Under the pieces are notes generated by a model. The model was not told the origin of the DNA, did no database searches, and saw only the letters and a list, made by a program, of their open reading frames with translations. A program made the translations under genes and the position numbers. Below are positions 32,289 through 40,624 of a stretch of DNA of 64,000 nucleotides, one piece after another. Source of the stretch: Myxococcus guangdongensis (GTDB taxonomy: Bacteria; Myxococcota; Myxococcia; Myxococcales; Myxococcaceae); the NCBI RefSeq assembly GCF_024198255.1, contig NZ_JAJVKW010000013.1:186001-250000 (forward strand), in the 5' to 3' direction. Each line of letters opens with the position of its first letter. Position 1 is the stretch's first letter.

Positions 32289-34838
32289 TCAGAGGTCGAC
32301 GGTGAGGCGCGCGGACAGGGCGCGCCCCGGCCGCTGGACACCGACGAGGTCGAAGGCGGCGGCGTCGGTGAGGTTGTGGAGGTTGAAGGAGAAGGAGTAC
32401 GCCCGCCGCTCGTGGCGGGCGCGGTAGGTGAGCGCGGTGGAGTGCAGCACCTGCGTGTCCACGCCCGCCTTCGCGCCGCCCTGCCCCACGCTCTGCCAGG
32501 AGCGGTCGAACGAGCCGACGACGCGGGTGGTCCACTCCAGGACGAGCGCGTCGTCGCGGGAGAGCAGCCGGCTCACCTGGAAGCGCGCGGTGCCGCTGGC
32601 CTGCAGCCACGGCATGTTGGGCATGCGGTCGCCGTGGAAGCGCGCGAACTGCCCCTCCCGCGCCAGGTTCTTGAAGTGGAGCCAGGTGACGGCCCCGGTG
32701 AGCCCCACCCAGTCGCCCGGAGCGTCCCAGTCCACCCCCGCGTGCGCGCAGACGGAGCGGGCGTGGTCCACGTTCTCGTAGGCCTGCGTGGTGTCACCGG
32801 GGAACAGCTGGATGAGGTTCTCGATGTCGCGGAGACCCGCGGACGCGTTGGCGCCGAAGCGGCCCACGGGCGTCACCCACGAGAGCAGCTCCACGCCCAG
32901 GTTGGCGTTGTGGCTCGACTCGGGGGCCAGCGCCGTGTTCTCCGCCAGCAGCCCGCCGTCGCCGAAGAGCTCCTCCACCCGGGGCATCCGCGTGGCGCGC
33001 TCGTAGGACGCCTTGAGCAACAGCCAGCGCGTCAGGCTGAAGCGCAGCGTGTCGCCGAAGCCACCCGCCCAGCGGGTCTCCGACAGCCGAGCGTTCGTCC
33101 CGGAGTCGAAGCGCTGCACGTAGCCCTTCACGAACAGCGTGTTCTCCAGCCGGCCCTCCCACGCGGTCTGCCGGTGGGACAGCCCCCCGAAGCCAGACGT
33201 GAGCCCGAGCGGAATCCGCAGCGGGTCCTCCTGGCCCAGGCGCGTGAGGTAGGCGTTCTGGCCCGTCCGCTCGCTGTCGTCGGCGCCGAGCGACAGCTCC
33301 AGGTCCTCCGCGTCGAACAGCGTCCCGAGCAATCGCACACGTCCGAACAGCGCCCGGCGCTTCTGCGTGTTCTCCAGCGGGGACGAGGCAATCTCACCCG
33401 CCCGCGCCTGGGTCCCCCGGCAGACGCCATACCAGTCGTAGAGACAATTCGAGACATCGTACAGCTCGCCGATGCGCTGGTTGTATCCCGCGATGGCCAG
33501 CACCTTGAGCCGCTCGTGGGCAGACACCTCGTAGCGCAGCCCCACGCCGTAGCTCTCCTGTCCGGAGGTGACGGCGCCGTAGGGGCGAATCATCAACGGG
33601 TCGTGAGGGACCTCCTTGTCGTACTGGCCCAGGTAGCCGGTGAGCACCAGCCGGTCGAGCCCTGGGAGCGACTCGACGCCCACCTCCAGGCTCCCTCCGG
33701 AGCCCCGGTAGGCATCGTGGCTCCGGTTCAGGGAGCGCGGCCCCACCCGCCCCGTGACGGGGTCGTCCACGGGGACGGTGATTCGGTAGTCGTTCCGGGC
33801 CCGGTCATGGAACCCCGCGGCGCGAAGGAAGACATGCTCGCCCGCCCGCCACGTCGCCCGGCCGGTGCCACGGTAGCTGCCGAAGGAGCCCGCCTGCAGT
33901 GACAGCGACGCCCCCGTCTGGGCCGCCGCCAGGTCCGAGCGCAGGTGGATGGCCCCGCCCAGCGCGTCCGTCGCGAGCCGCACCGGGACGACGCCGTTGA
34001 AGACCTCCATCTGCCGGATGAGGGAGACCGGGACGCTCCCGAGCCCGTAGACATAGGGCGAGTACTCGATGGGCACGCCGTCGAGCAGGACGCGCACCTG
34101 GTCGCCGGAGAGGCCCCCCAGCGACAGCTGCGTCCGGCTTCCCAGTCCGCCCGTCCGCTGGACCTGCACGGCGGAGGCGCGCGTCAGCACCTCCGCGAGG
34201 TCCTCCGCGCGCGCATGGGCCTTCTCCAGCTCCACGACATCCACCGCCTCCGAGCCACGCACCAGCACGCGGGCCTCGGTCGCCTTGCCCCGGACAATCG
34301 ACGTGAACGCGGGCGACTTCGACTCGGCGGAGGGCTCCGCGGGCGCCTCGGCCTCGGGTGCCTCGTCCACGGTCGCGGGCGTCTCGGCGACCTCCTGGGG
34401 TGCGGACTCGGGAGGCCGGGTGAGGACGAAGTGGTGGATGAACTCGAACTGGCAGGCGACGGGGGTGCCGTCCTGCATCGCGGGCGTGAAGCGCGCCTTC
34501 GCCAGCGCGTCCACGGCCGCCTCGTCGAGCCCATGGCCGAGCCCCTCGACGACCTGCGCGCGCGTGACGCGGCCCTCCTCGTCCAGGGTCAGCAACAGCT
34601 TCACCGCGCCCTCGACCTTCGTGGCCAGGGCCTCGGGCGGATAGACGGCCTCCGGCTTGGACACGAGCACCGGCGGGACGACGCCGCTGGACGGCGCGGG
34701 CGCGGCGACAGCGGCCCCCGAGGGATCACCCGCCTCCTGGGCTCGCGCCTCCCCCACCGACAGCAGGGACAGGAGCACGAGCGCGGAGAACGAAGAGGTC
34801 GGCGCGAGGGCGCCACGCCAGCGACGAGGTGTAGGCAT
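32289..34838 (-). CDS. TonB-dependent receptor with N-terminal TonB-C domain (MxcH-like)
   Basis: 849 residues. After the signal peptide (cleaved near ARA, residue 33), residues 60-139 form a TonB C-terminal domain ('VYPPEALATKVEGAVKLLL', 'ALAKARFTPAMQDG'). An Ala/Glu linker leads to a plug ('VRVLLDGVPIEYSPYVYG') and a beta-barrel of about 22 strands, ending LTVDL. Fusion of a TonB-C module to a receptor is unusual and matches MxcH-type proteins. A Fur-box-like site lies about 40 bases upstream. Probably imports a ferric siderophore. ATG 34838 preferred over GTG 34844. Confidence 0.85.
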   Translation of the reverse strand: MPTPRRWRGALAPTSSFSALVLLSLLSVGEARAQEAGDPSGAAVAAPAPSSGVVPPVLVSKPEAVYPPEALATKVEGAVKLLLTLDEEGRVTRAQVVEGLGHGLDEAAVDALAKARFTPAMQDGTPVACQFEFIHHFVLTRPPESAPQEVAETPATVDEAPEAEAPAEPSAESKSPAFTSIVRGKATEARVLVRGSEAVDVVELEKAHARAEDLAEVLTRASAVQVQRTGGLGSRTQLSLGGLSGDQVRVLLDGVPIEYSPYVYGLGSVPVSLIRQMEVFNGVVPVRLATDALGGAIHLRSDLAAAQTGASLSLQAGSFGSYRGTGRATWRAGEHVFLRAAGFHDRARNDYRITVPVDDPVTGRVGPRSLNRSHDAYRGSGGSLEVGVESLPGLDRLVLTGYLGQYDKEVPHDPLMIRPYGAVTSGQESYGVGLRYEVSAHERLKVLAIAGYNQRIGELYDVSNCLYDWYGVCRGTQARAGEIASSPLENTQKRRALFGRVRLLGTLFDAEDLELSLGADDSERTGQNAYLTRLGQEDPLRIPLGLTSGFGGLSHRQTAWEGRLENTLFVKGYVQRFDSGTNARLSETRWAGGFGDTLRFSLTRWLLLKASYERATRMPRVEELFGDGGLLAENTALAPESSHNANLGVELLSWVTPVGRFGANASAGLRDIENLIQLFPGDTTQAYENVDHARSVCAHAGVDWDAPGDWVGLTGAVTWLHFKNLAREGQFARFHGDRMPNMPWLQASGTARFQVSRLLSRDDALVLEWTTRVVGSFDRSWQSVGQGGAKAGVDTQVLHSTALTYRARHERRAYSFSFNLHNLTDAAAFDLVGVQRPGRALSARLTVDL

Positions 34839-34875
34839 GTTCACGGGGTGCGGGTGGGGGCTCCAGGGTGATTTC

Positions 34876-34894
34876 GATATTGAATCTCATATTC
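34876..34894 (-). promoter_or_regulatory. Fur-box-like operator upstream of the TonB-dependent receptor
   Basis: GATATTGAATCTCATATTC (plus strand) matches the 19-bp Fur consensus at 13-14 positions depending on strand, and further NATAAT-like hexamers extend it toward 34905. It lies about 40 bases before the receptor ATG, in a very AT-rich patch of an otherwise GC-rich sequence. Predicts iron-repressed expression of receptor and DUF4374-like gene. Confidence 0.6.
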
Positions 34895-35113
34895 ATTATT
34901 GACACGCCTCCCGTGTCCTATCAGCGGTGGCGGTGAAGGGTCAATCGGGGAGGACGTCCCGGGTGGGGGCAGGGCGCGACGTGGAGACCTGCGCTACTGG
35001 GAGGGATAGGGACCGGACCTCCGAACACGCAATCCTTGCGCGCGGGCGCCTCGAGGCCGCATCGAGCCGCACTTCCCGCGGGAGGGCTCCGCGCAAGGGA
35101 ACCCGGGAGGTGT

Positions 35114-35190
35114 CCGGTGGTGGACTTCGTGCCCCGTCGTTTCCCGGGCAATCCCTACCCAGCCACGACAGGCCCGGACCCCTCAAAGAC
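35114..35190 (+). repeat. Leader block, copy 1, upstream of first P450
   Basis: This 77-base stretch aligns without gaps to 36516-36592 upstream of the second P450; my hand count gives 51 of 77 identical bases. Best kept parts are CCGGTGG, GGACT, GCAAT and AAAGAC. Probably a shared promoter or regulatory leader from the gene duplication. Confidence 0.65.
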
Positions 35191-35254
35191 AATCCAGACA
35201 ACCCCACCACCCACCCCCGCGGAAGCGCTCAGCGGACCTGGAGGACGTCTCATC

Positions 35255-36451
35255 ATGAGGACCCGTCTCAACTGCCTTTCTCGCGAATTCATCGAGAATC
35301 CCCACGCTCACCTGGCGGAGCTCCGACGCCAGGGCCCCCTCGTGCAGGTGGACCCGGGTGGCATGTGGGCCGTCACCCGCTACGACGAAGCCCAACACGT
35401 GCTCAAGTCGCCGCAGCTCTTCTCCTCCACGGGGATGCGTCTGGCGTTCCAGCCGGAATGGCTCGGGCGCACGAATCCCCTGGCGGAGTCCCTGCCCTTC
35501 GTGGACCCGCCCCAGCACGGCCGGCTGCGGACCCTCATCTTGAGGGACTTCACCTCCGCGGCCCTCAAGCGCTTGGAGCCGCGAATCCGCGCCATCACCC
35601 GGGAGCGCGTCGCGCGGATGCTGGAGCAACGGACGGTGGACTACATGGAGGCGCTCGCCGTGCCCATCCCCGCCACCGTCATCTGCTGGCTGCTGGGGTT
35701 GGACACCGCGCTCTTGAAGCACTTCGAGCGCTGGGCGCATGACATCGCCCTCATCGGCGGTGTCCACCCGGAGGACACGAAGCAGATGGAGCAGTGCCGT
35801 CGGACGCTCGATGAGATGGAACGGTATGTCGAGGAGGCCCTGGACGCGCGGCGCAAGACGCCGGGCGACGACTTGATGAGCGACCTGCTCCAGGCCAGCG
35901 CGGGCGGGCAGGCCCTGACTCCCGAAGAACTCATGAGCTTCTTCTTCGTGCTGTTCACCGGCGGGGTGGAGACGACGACCTACCTGCTCGGACAGAGCGC
36001 CCGGATGCTCTGCCTGCACCCGGAGCTGCTCCTACGCCTGCGAGAGACGCCCGCGCTCATCCCCCGCTTCGTCGAGGAGACCCTGCGCTACGAGCCCTCC
36101 GTCGTGGGACTGTTGCGCACGTGTCTGCAGGACGTGAAGGTGGCCGACACGGAGCTGCCCAAGGGAAGCGTGGTGCTGGTGTCCCTGGCCTCCGCGGCCC
36201 GCGACGAGAAGCTCTTCCCCGAAGGTGACAGGTTCATCCTGGGGCGGGAGAACGCGCAGCACCTCAGCTTCGGCCATGGCATCCACTACTGCCTGGGGGT
36301 GATGCTGGCGCGGATGGAGGCGAGCATCGCCTTGGAGGAGCTCATCCCCCACGTGAGCCGGCTGGAGCTGCGCACCGAGCGCATCGACTGGACGACCTCC
36401 CTCGTCGTCCGCGGGCCGAGGACGCTGCCCGTCGAGCTCTTCCCCGCCTGA
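35255..36451 (+). CDS. Cytochrome P450 (first of tandem pair)
   Basis: 398 residues. Haem-ligand loop FGHGIHYCLG, ExxR in 'EETLRYEPS', and an I-helix 'FTGGVETTT' with the oxygen-activating Thr. The N-terminus 'LNCLSREFIENPHAHLAELR' is the usual class I bacterial start, with no membrane anchor, so a soluble monooxygenase needing ferredoxin and reductase, neither encoded nearby. GGAGGA precedes ATG 35255. It is a paralogue of the next gene, equal in length and alike throughout. Substrate unknown; secondary-metabolite or lipid hydroxylation is typical. Confidence 0.92.
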   Translation: MRTRLNCLSREFIENPHAHLAELRRQGPLVQVDPGGMWAVTRYDEAQHVLKSPQLFSSTGMRLAFQPEWLGRTNPLAESLPFVDPPQHGRLRTLILRDFTSAALKRLEPRIRAITRERVARMLEQRTVDYMEALAVPIPATVICWLLGLDTALLKHFERWAHDIALIGGVHPEDTKQMEQCRRTLDEMERYVEEALDARRKTPGDDLMSDLLQASAGGQALTPEELMSFFFVLFTGGVETTTYLLGQSARMLCLHPELLLRLRETPALIPRFVEETLRYEPSVVGLLRTCLQDVKVADTELPKGSVVLVSLASAARDEKLFPEGDRFILGRENAQHLSFGHGIHYCLGVMLARMEASIALEELIPHVSRLELRTERIDWTTSLVVRGPRTLPVELFPA

Positions 36452-36750
36452 GGCCCGCTGCGCGCCCCGCAGGGCGCGTCCGCGGCCATCGTCGCGCACG
36501 GGGACCAGGAAGGTGCCGGTGGCGGACTGCGTCGCCTTCACTTTCCTGTGCAATATCCACCCGGCTCCAGCATGTTCAGATTCCGCAAAGACAAACACAG
36601 AGCCGAGACACACCTTCAACAAAGAATCTCATCACGACGACACCTGATGCGCCCTGCGGGCGAGGACGTCCCCCGCAGGAGCGCGCTCCAGGCGTGCGTC
36701 GAACAGGGTTTCGCCGCCTCATCCACCCGAGGGCATGGAGGCCATCTCCG
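36452..36750. other. Intergenic region between the two P450 genes
   Basis: 299 bases including the second leader block (36516-36592) and an AT-richer segment to about 36645. No gene-like frame; probably a separate promoter for the second P450. Confidence 0.55.
36516..36592 (+). repeat. Leader block, copy 2, upstream of second P450
   Basis: Counterpart of 35114-35190. The distance to the ATG is 158 bases here against 64 in the first copy, so the block may be a binding region rather than a leader fixed to the ribosome site. Confidence 0.65.
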
Positions 36751-37947
36751 ATGAGCACCCGTCTCAACTTCCTGTCGCGCGAGTTCCTCGAGAATCCCTA
36801 TCCACACCTGGCGACGCTCCGACAGCAGGGGCCTGTCGTCCAGGTGGAACCCGGCGGCATGTGGGCCGTCACCCGCCATGACGAGGCCCAGTTCGTGCTC
36901 AAGTCGCCACAGCTCTTCTCGTCGGAGGGGCTGCGCATGGCGTTCCAACCAGAGTGGCTCGGGCGCCTCAACCCCACGACCCGCTCGCTCCCGTTCCTGG
37001 ACCCGCCCCAGCACGGGCGGCTGCGAGCACTCATCAGCCGGGCCTTCGCGCCCGCGACCCTGGAGCGATTGGAGCCTCGCATCCGCGCCACCGCTCGGAG
37101 GCACCTGGATGACATGATGGAGAAGCGGAAGGTGGACTTCGTCGGAACCCTCGCCACCGCCATCCCCGCGGACACCATCGAGGGAATGCTTGGACTGGAT
37201 GACTCCACGCAGACGCACTTCAAGCAGTGGGCCACCGACATCATCGCGATCAGCGGCGTCCGGCCGGAGGACACCGAGCAGATGGCGCGCAGCCGCGCCG
37301 CCCTCGACGCGGTGGAGACCTACTCCCAGACGGTGCTGGACGACCGGCGCAGGGAGCCTCGCGAGGACATGGTGAGTGACCTCCTCCGGGCACGTGTGGA
37401 CGGAGAATCACTGACCCAACAGGAGCTGGTGGGCTTCCTCATCACGCTGCTCATCGCCGGACTGGAGACGACGGTCAACCTGCTCAGCCACGGCGCCCGG
37501 GTGTTCGCGATGCGCCCGGAGCTGCTGCCCCGCCTCAGGCAGACCCCCTCGCTCATCCCCCGCTTCATCGAGGAGACCCTGCGCTACGAGCCCCCCATCT
37601 CGGCCACGCTGCGCACGTGCACCCAGGACGTGACACTCGCCGGAGTCACGCTGCCTCGCGGCGCCATGGTGTTGGTGTCGCTGGCGTCCGTCTCTCGCGA
37701 CGAGAAGCACGTCCCCGACGGCGAGCGCTTCGACCTGGACCGCAAGCCCCAGCCGCACCTCTCCTTGGGCCATGGCCCCCACTTCTGCATCGGCGCGTGG
37801 CTCGCGCGACTGGAGGCGCGCGTCGCCCTGGAGGAGTTCGTCGCCCGGGTGGACCGGGTGGAGGTGCGCACGGAGCGCATCGAATGGAATCCCTCCCTCA
37901 ACGTCCGGGGTCCCCTCTCGCTGCCCGTCGAGCTCTTCCCCACCTGA
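36751..37947 (+). CDS. Cytochrome P450 (second of tandem pair)
   Basis: 398 residues, the same length as its neighbour and close in sequence ('LSREFLENPYPHLATLRQQG', 'LKSPQLFSSEGLRMAFQPEW'). Haem loop reads LGHGPHFCIG; the first Phe is Leu, tolerated in some P450s. ExxR in 'EETLRYEPP' and the I-helix 'LIAGLETTV' are intact. Differences concentrate in the B-C and F-G regions, suggesting a changed substrate. ATG 36751 is clear. Likely arose by tandem duplication that included part of the leader. Confidence 0.92.
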   Translation: MSTRLNFLSREFLENPYPHLATLRQQGPVVQVEPGGMWAVTRHDEAQFVLKSPQLFSSEGLRMAFQPEWLGRLNPTTRSLPFLDPPQHGRLRALISRAFAPATLERLEPRIRATARRHLDDMMEKRKVDFVGTLATAIPADTIEGMLGLDDSTQTHFKQWATDIIAISGVRPEDTEQMARSRAALDAVETYSQTVLDDRRREPREDMVSDLLRARVDGESLTQQELVGFLITLLIAGLETTVNLLSHGARVFAMRPELLPRLRQTPSLIPRFIEETLRYEPPISATLRTCTQDVTLAGVTLPRGAMVLVSLASVSRDEKHVPDGERFDLDRKPQPHLSLGHGPHFCIGAWLARLEARVALEEFVARVDRVEVRTERIEWNPSLNVRGPLSLPVELFPT

Positions 37948-38119
37948 ACCCCGGGACAGGGGCGTGGAGGACTCACGCCGCCGACGTGCCCCCCATCGTG
38001 CGCCGCGACAGCGAGGAGCGCCGTCGCGGCGTACACGGGTGAGCAGTCATTGCCATCGCCCATGGCCGGCGCGCGGCACGGCCGACATGCTGGAGGTCTT
38101 CCCTCACGAGGACCACGAC

Positions 38120-39454
38120 ATGTCACCTCCCCTCGTCGCGTCCCGGGCCCGCCCCGTTGCGCTGGCGCTCGTGCTCGCCGGCTGCGGTTCGACGAACCCA
38201 CCCGAGGAGCCCGCCGACGACGTCCACCCGCTGGCCGAGGGCACCTCCATCTGCGGCCGCGCGGACTTCGACGCGATGTTCCCCCACTCGCTGCGCTCGA
38301 AGACGCTGCCGGTGCTCGTCCACTACTACAAGAAGGTGGAGCGCGAGACGGCGCGACAGGTCCTCGCGCATGTGGAGAAGGGCTGGGACTACCACGTCAA
38401 TCGATTGGGCATGCGCCCCGCCCTCACCGATGGAGGCGAGTGCGGCCCCGATGAGGCCTTCGACGTCTTCGTGTGGAAGGGGCACCGGAGCTGTCTGGTC
38501 AACGTGCTCTCGGGTGAAGCCTCCACGCCCCATGACGACCGGCGCGGCTTCATGGTCGTGGACCCGTGGGGCCCCTATGGCGGCGCGGAGCTCGAGGAGA
38601 CCGTCGTCCATGAGATGGCGCACGCCTCACAGGCCGCGGATGACTGGTACGAGTCGCCCATCACCTTCGAGATGTCCGCCGTGTTCACGGACCAGGTGTA
38701 TGCCAATCGCTACATCAAGACCTATCTCGAGGACTTCCAGTCCCATCCAGATTGGGCCCTGGACCGCGATGATGGGTACGAGACCTGGTACATGTATGGC
38801 GCGTCCCTGTATCTGCTCTTCCTGAAGGACCGCTTCTTCGGGGGCAACCCCGGGTTCGTGTCACGCATGTGGCTCGCGTCCCGCAATCCGCCTGGAGCGG
38901 AGGCCGACCCCACGCTCAACGAGCCGGACTTCGTCGACGCGCTCGACACGCTGCTCGCGGACCAGGGCTCGAGCTACGTCGACACCGTCCCCGAGTTCTC
39001 GCGCTGGCGCTGGTACACGGGCGACCACGTCGATGACCGCCACTTCCAGCACTTCGCGCAGGGGCTGGAGAATCTGAAGGCCGCCCGGCTCGCGCTGGCC
39101 GTGGACCAGGAGGCCGCCTCGGGCTCCCTGCAGGTCACGAAGGATGCCCCGATGATGCTGGGCACCAGCTACCTGTCGCTGAAGAAGGGCGCTGGCACTC
39201 CGGACACCCTCTACGTGTCCCTGGCCGCGCCGGTCGATGCACGCCGTCGCTTCGTCGTGCAGGCCGTGCCGGGGCTCACGCCCGACTCCGATGGTGAGAC
39301 GCTCGACCTCGCGTCGGGCCCGAAGCTCCTGCGCTTCGCCGCGGATTCGACGCGGACCCTCATCGTCACCGTCCTACCCACCGGGCCGTATGACCCGGAC
39401 CTCCGGGACGAGGAGCGGTATCCGTTCTCCGTGGTGCTCTCGGAGAAGCCCTGA
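38120..39454 (+). CDS. Putative zinc metalloprotease lipoprotein
   Basis: 444 residues. Lipobox LAGC (Cys17). HEMAH at residues 164-168 gives two zinc His and the catalytic Glu; 'ITFEMSAVFTDQVYAN' about 18 residues later offers a third ligand (Glu), a gluzincin-like spacing. A C-terminal beta-sandwich-like region ends the protein. It does not match a peptidase family I can name; similar orphan lipoproteins occur in myxobacteria. ATG 38120 follows GAGG; ATG 38087 is less likely because the lipobox would be displaced. Confidence 0.78.
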   Translation: MSPPLVASRARPVALALVLAGCGSTNPPEEPADDVHPLAEGTSICGRADFDAMFPHSLRSKTLPVLVHYYKKVERETARQVLAHVEKGWDYHVNRLGMRPALTDGGECGPDEAFDVFVWKGHRSCLVNVLSGEASTPHDDRRGFMVVDPWGPYGGAELEETVVHEMAHASQAADDWYESPITFEMSAVFTDQVYANRYIKTYLEDFQSHPDWALDRDDGYETWYMYGASLYLLFLKDRFFGGNPGFVSRMWLASRNPPGAEADPTLNEPDFVDALDTLLADQGSSYVDTVPEFSRWRWYTGDHVDDRHFQHFAQGLENLKAARLALAVDQEAASGSLQVTKDAPMMLGTSYLSLKKGAGTPDTLYVSLAAPVDARRRFVVQAVPGLTPDSDGETLDLASGPKLLRFAADSTRTLIVTVLPTGPYDPDLRDEERYPFSVVLSEKP

Positions 39455-39497
39455 CGCAAGGCGCCGCCAGCTCGCACCCGGGTGATATAGCCCGGCC

Positions 39498-40589
39498 ATG
39501 CGATTGATCGACTGCGTGGAGTTGCTCCCCAAGCTCGCACCGGCGCCGCCTCGCGCGGCGTCCACGGTCCTCGCGAAGGACACCGTCCCCTACGTCGAGT
39601 TCCTCGCCTTCGAGCCGCGCGGCACCCTGCTCGTCATCGAAGCGCCCAACGTCGCCAAGCAGTTGGGTCGGCTGTTGCGACGCGGAGGTCCACGCTTCGA
39701 GGTCGAGGCCGAGCTGCCTGGCTTGCGAGGCCCCGGTGCACTCTCGCCCGGTGGGCGGTGGCTGCTCACGGGCGGGGAGCTGTTCTCGGGACAGGCGGCG
39801 TCCTGTCAGCTCATCGACCTGCACACCTTCCAGGTCGCGCACACCCTGCCCCTCATGCGGCCCTTCGTCTGGATTGACGAGGAGCACTTCATCGCGCAGT
39901 CGCCAAACTGGACGATTGCCGTTGGAGATGGGGCGGTGACCCGTGGGGAGAAGCGACGCGTGGACCCGGCGCTCGCGACCGCGGTGCCCTCCCTGGTGAC
40001 GCCGGAGCCGTCGATGGTTCGGGTCTCCCTGTCCTCCCTCGACTGTCAGCCGCTGCTGCCGTCCCTGCTGCTCGATGAGGAGACCTGCGCCGTGCTGTCG
40101 CCCGATCAAGACCTCCTCTACACGGCCACGTCCTTCTCCCGCGTCTCCGCGGTGAGGGTCTCCGACGGGCAGTTGCTCTGGCAGCGGCCGCCATCCCGGC
40201 TCGTCACGGAAGGCACGGTCTACGCGATGGCGCTCGATTCTTCGACGAACCGACTGGTGACGGTGGGCAACGGCGTGGACCATGACACGCTGGTGCTGGA
40301 TGCGAAGAGCGGTGACGAGCTCTCACGCCACTCCCTGGAGAAGCTCACGCGCGGAATGACCACGGGACCGAGCACCCGCGGTGACACCCTCCACTTCCGC
40401 GAGGACGGCCTGGGTGTCATCGGCACCAACAATGGCCTGGTCATCGAAATCGGAACGGATGGGCGCTGGTGCGCATTCAAGGCGGGAACCCGCTCCCATC
40501 GAGCCATCGCGTTCTCGCCTGACGGCACCACCATGATGCTCGGAGGCGCGGAGAAGAACCTGCGCGTCGTACCGCTCACGGCGCGCTGA
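39498..40589 (+). CDS. Beta-propeller (WD40/PQQ-like) protein
   Basis: 363 residues, no signal peptide. Propeller-like blades recur: 'VEFLAFEPRGTLLVIEA', 'AVLSPDQDLLYTATS', 'AIAFSPDGTTMMLGG'. Each ends in short hydrophobic strands typical of WD40-like folds. A soluble scaffold or sensor; partner unknown. It starts 43 bases after the metalloprotease gene and converges on the cytochrome operon, with a hairpin between. Confidence 0.78.
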   Translation: MRLIDCVELLPKLAPAPPRAASTVLAKDTVPYVEFLAFEPRGTLLVIEAPNVAKQLGRLLRRGGPRFEVEAELPGLRGPGALSPGGRWLLTGGELFSGQAASCQLIDLHTFQVAHTLPLMRPFVWIDEEHFIAQSPNWTIAVGDGAVTRGEKRRVDPALATAVPSLVTPEPSMVRVSLSSLDCQPLLPSLLLDEETCAVLSPDQDLLYTATSFSRVSAVRVSDGQLLWQRPPSRLVTEGTVYAMALDSSTNRLVTVGNGVDHDTLVLDAKSGDELSRHSLEKLTRGMTTGPSTRGDTLHFREDGLGVIGTNNGLVIEIGTDGRWCAFKAGTRSHRAIAFSPDGTTMMLGGAEKNLRVVPLTAR

Positions 40590-40600
40590 GACCTCGAAGT

Positions 40601-40624
40601 CCCGAGACAGGCTTCTGGCTCGGG
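40601..40624. terminator. Hairpin between convergent beta-propeller and cytochrome genes
   Basis: CCCGAG (40601-40606) pairs with CTCGGG (40619-40624) around a 12-base loop in the short gap between opposing stop codons. Modest strength, but well placed to end both transcripts. Confidence 0.45.

Larger units (their letters stand above)
34839..35254. other. Long intergenic region between receptor and P450 genes
   Basis: 416 bases, divergent. It contains the Fur-box-like site (34876-34894) within an AT-rich island and, further right, the P450 leader block (35114-35190). The rest is GC-rich and has no coding-like frame. Confidence 0.6.
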
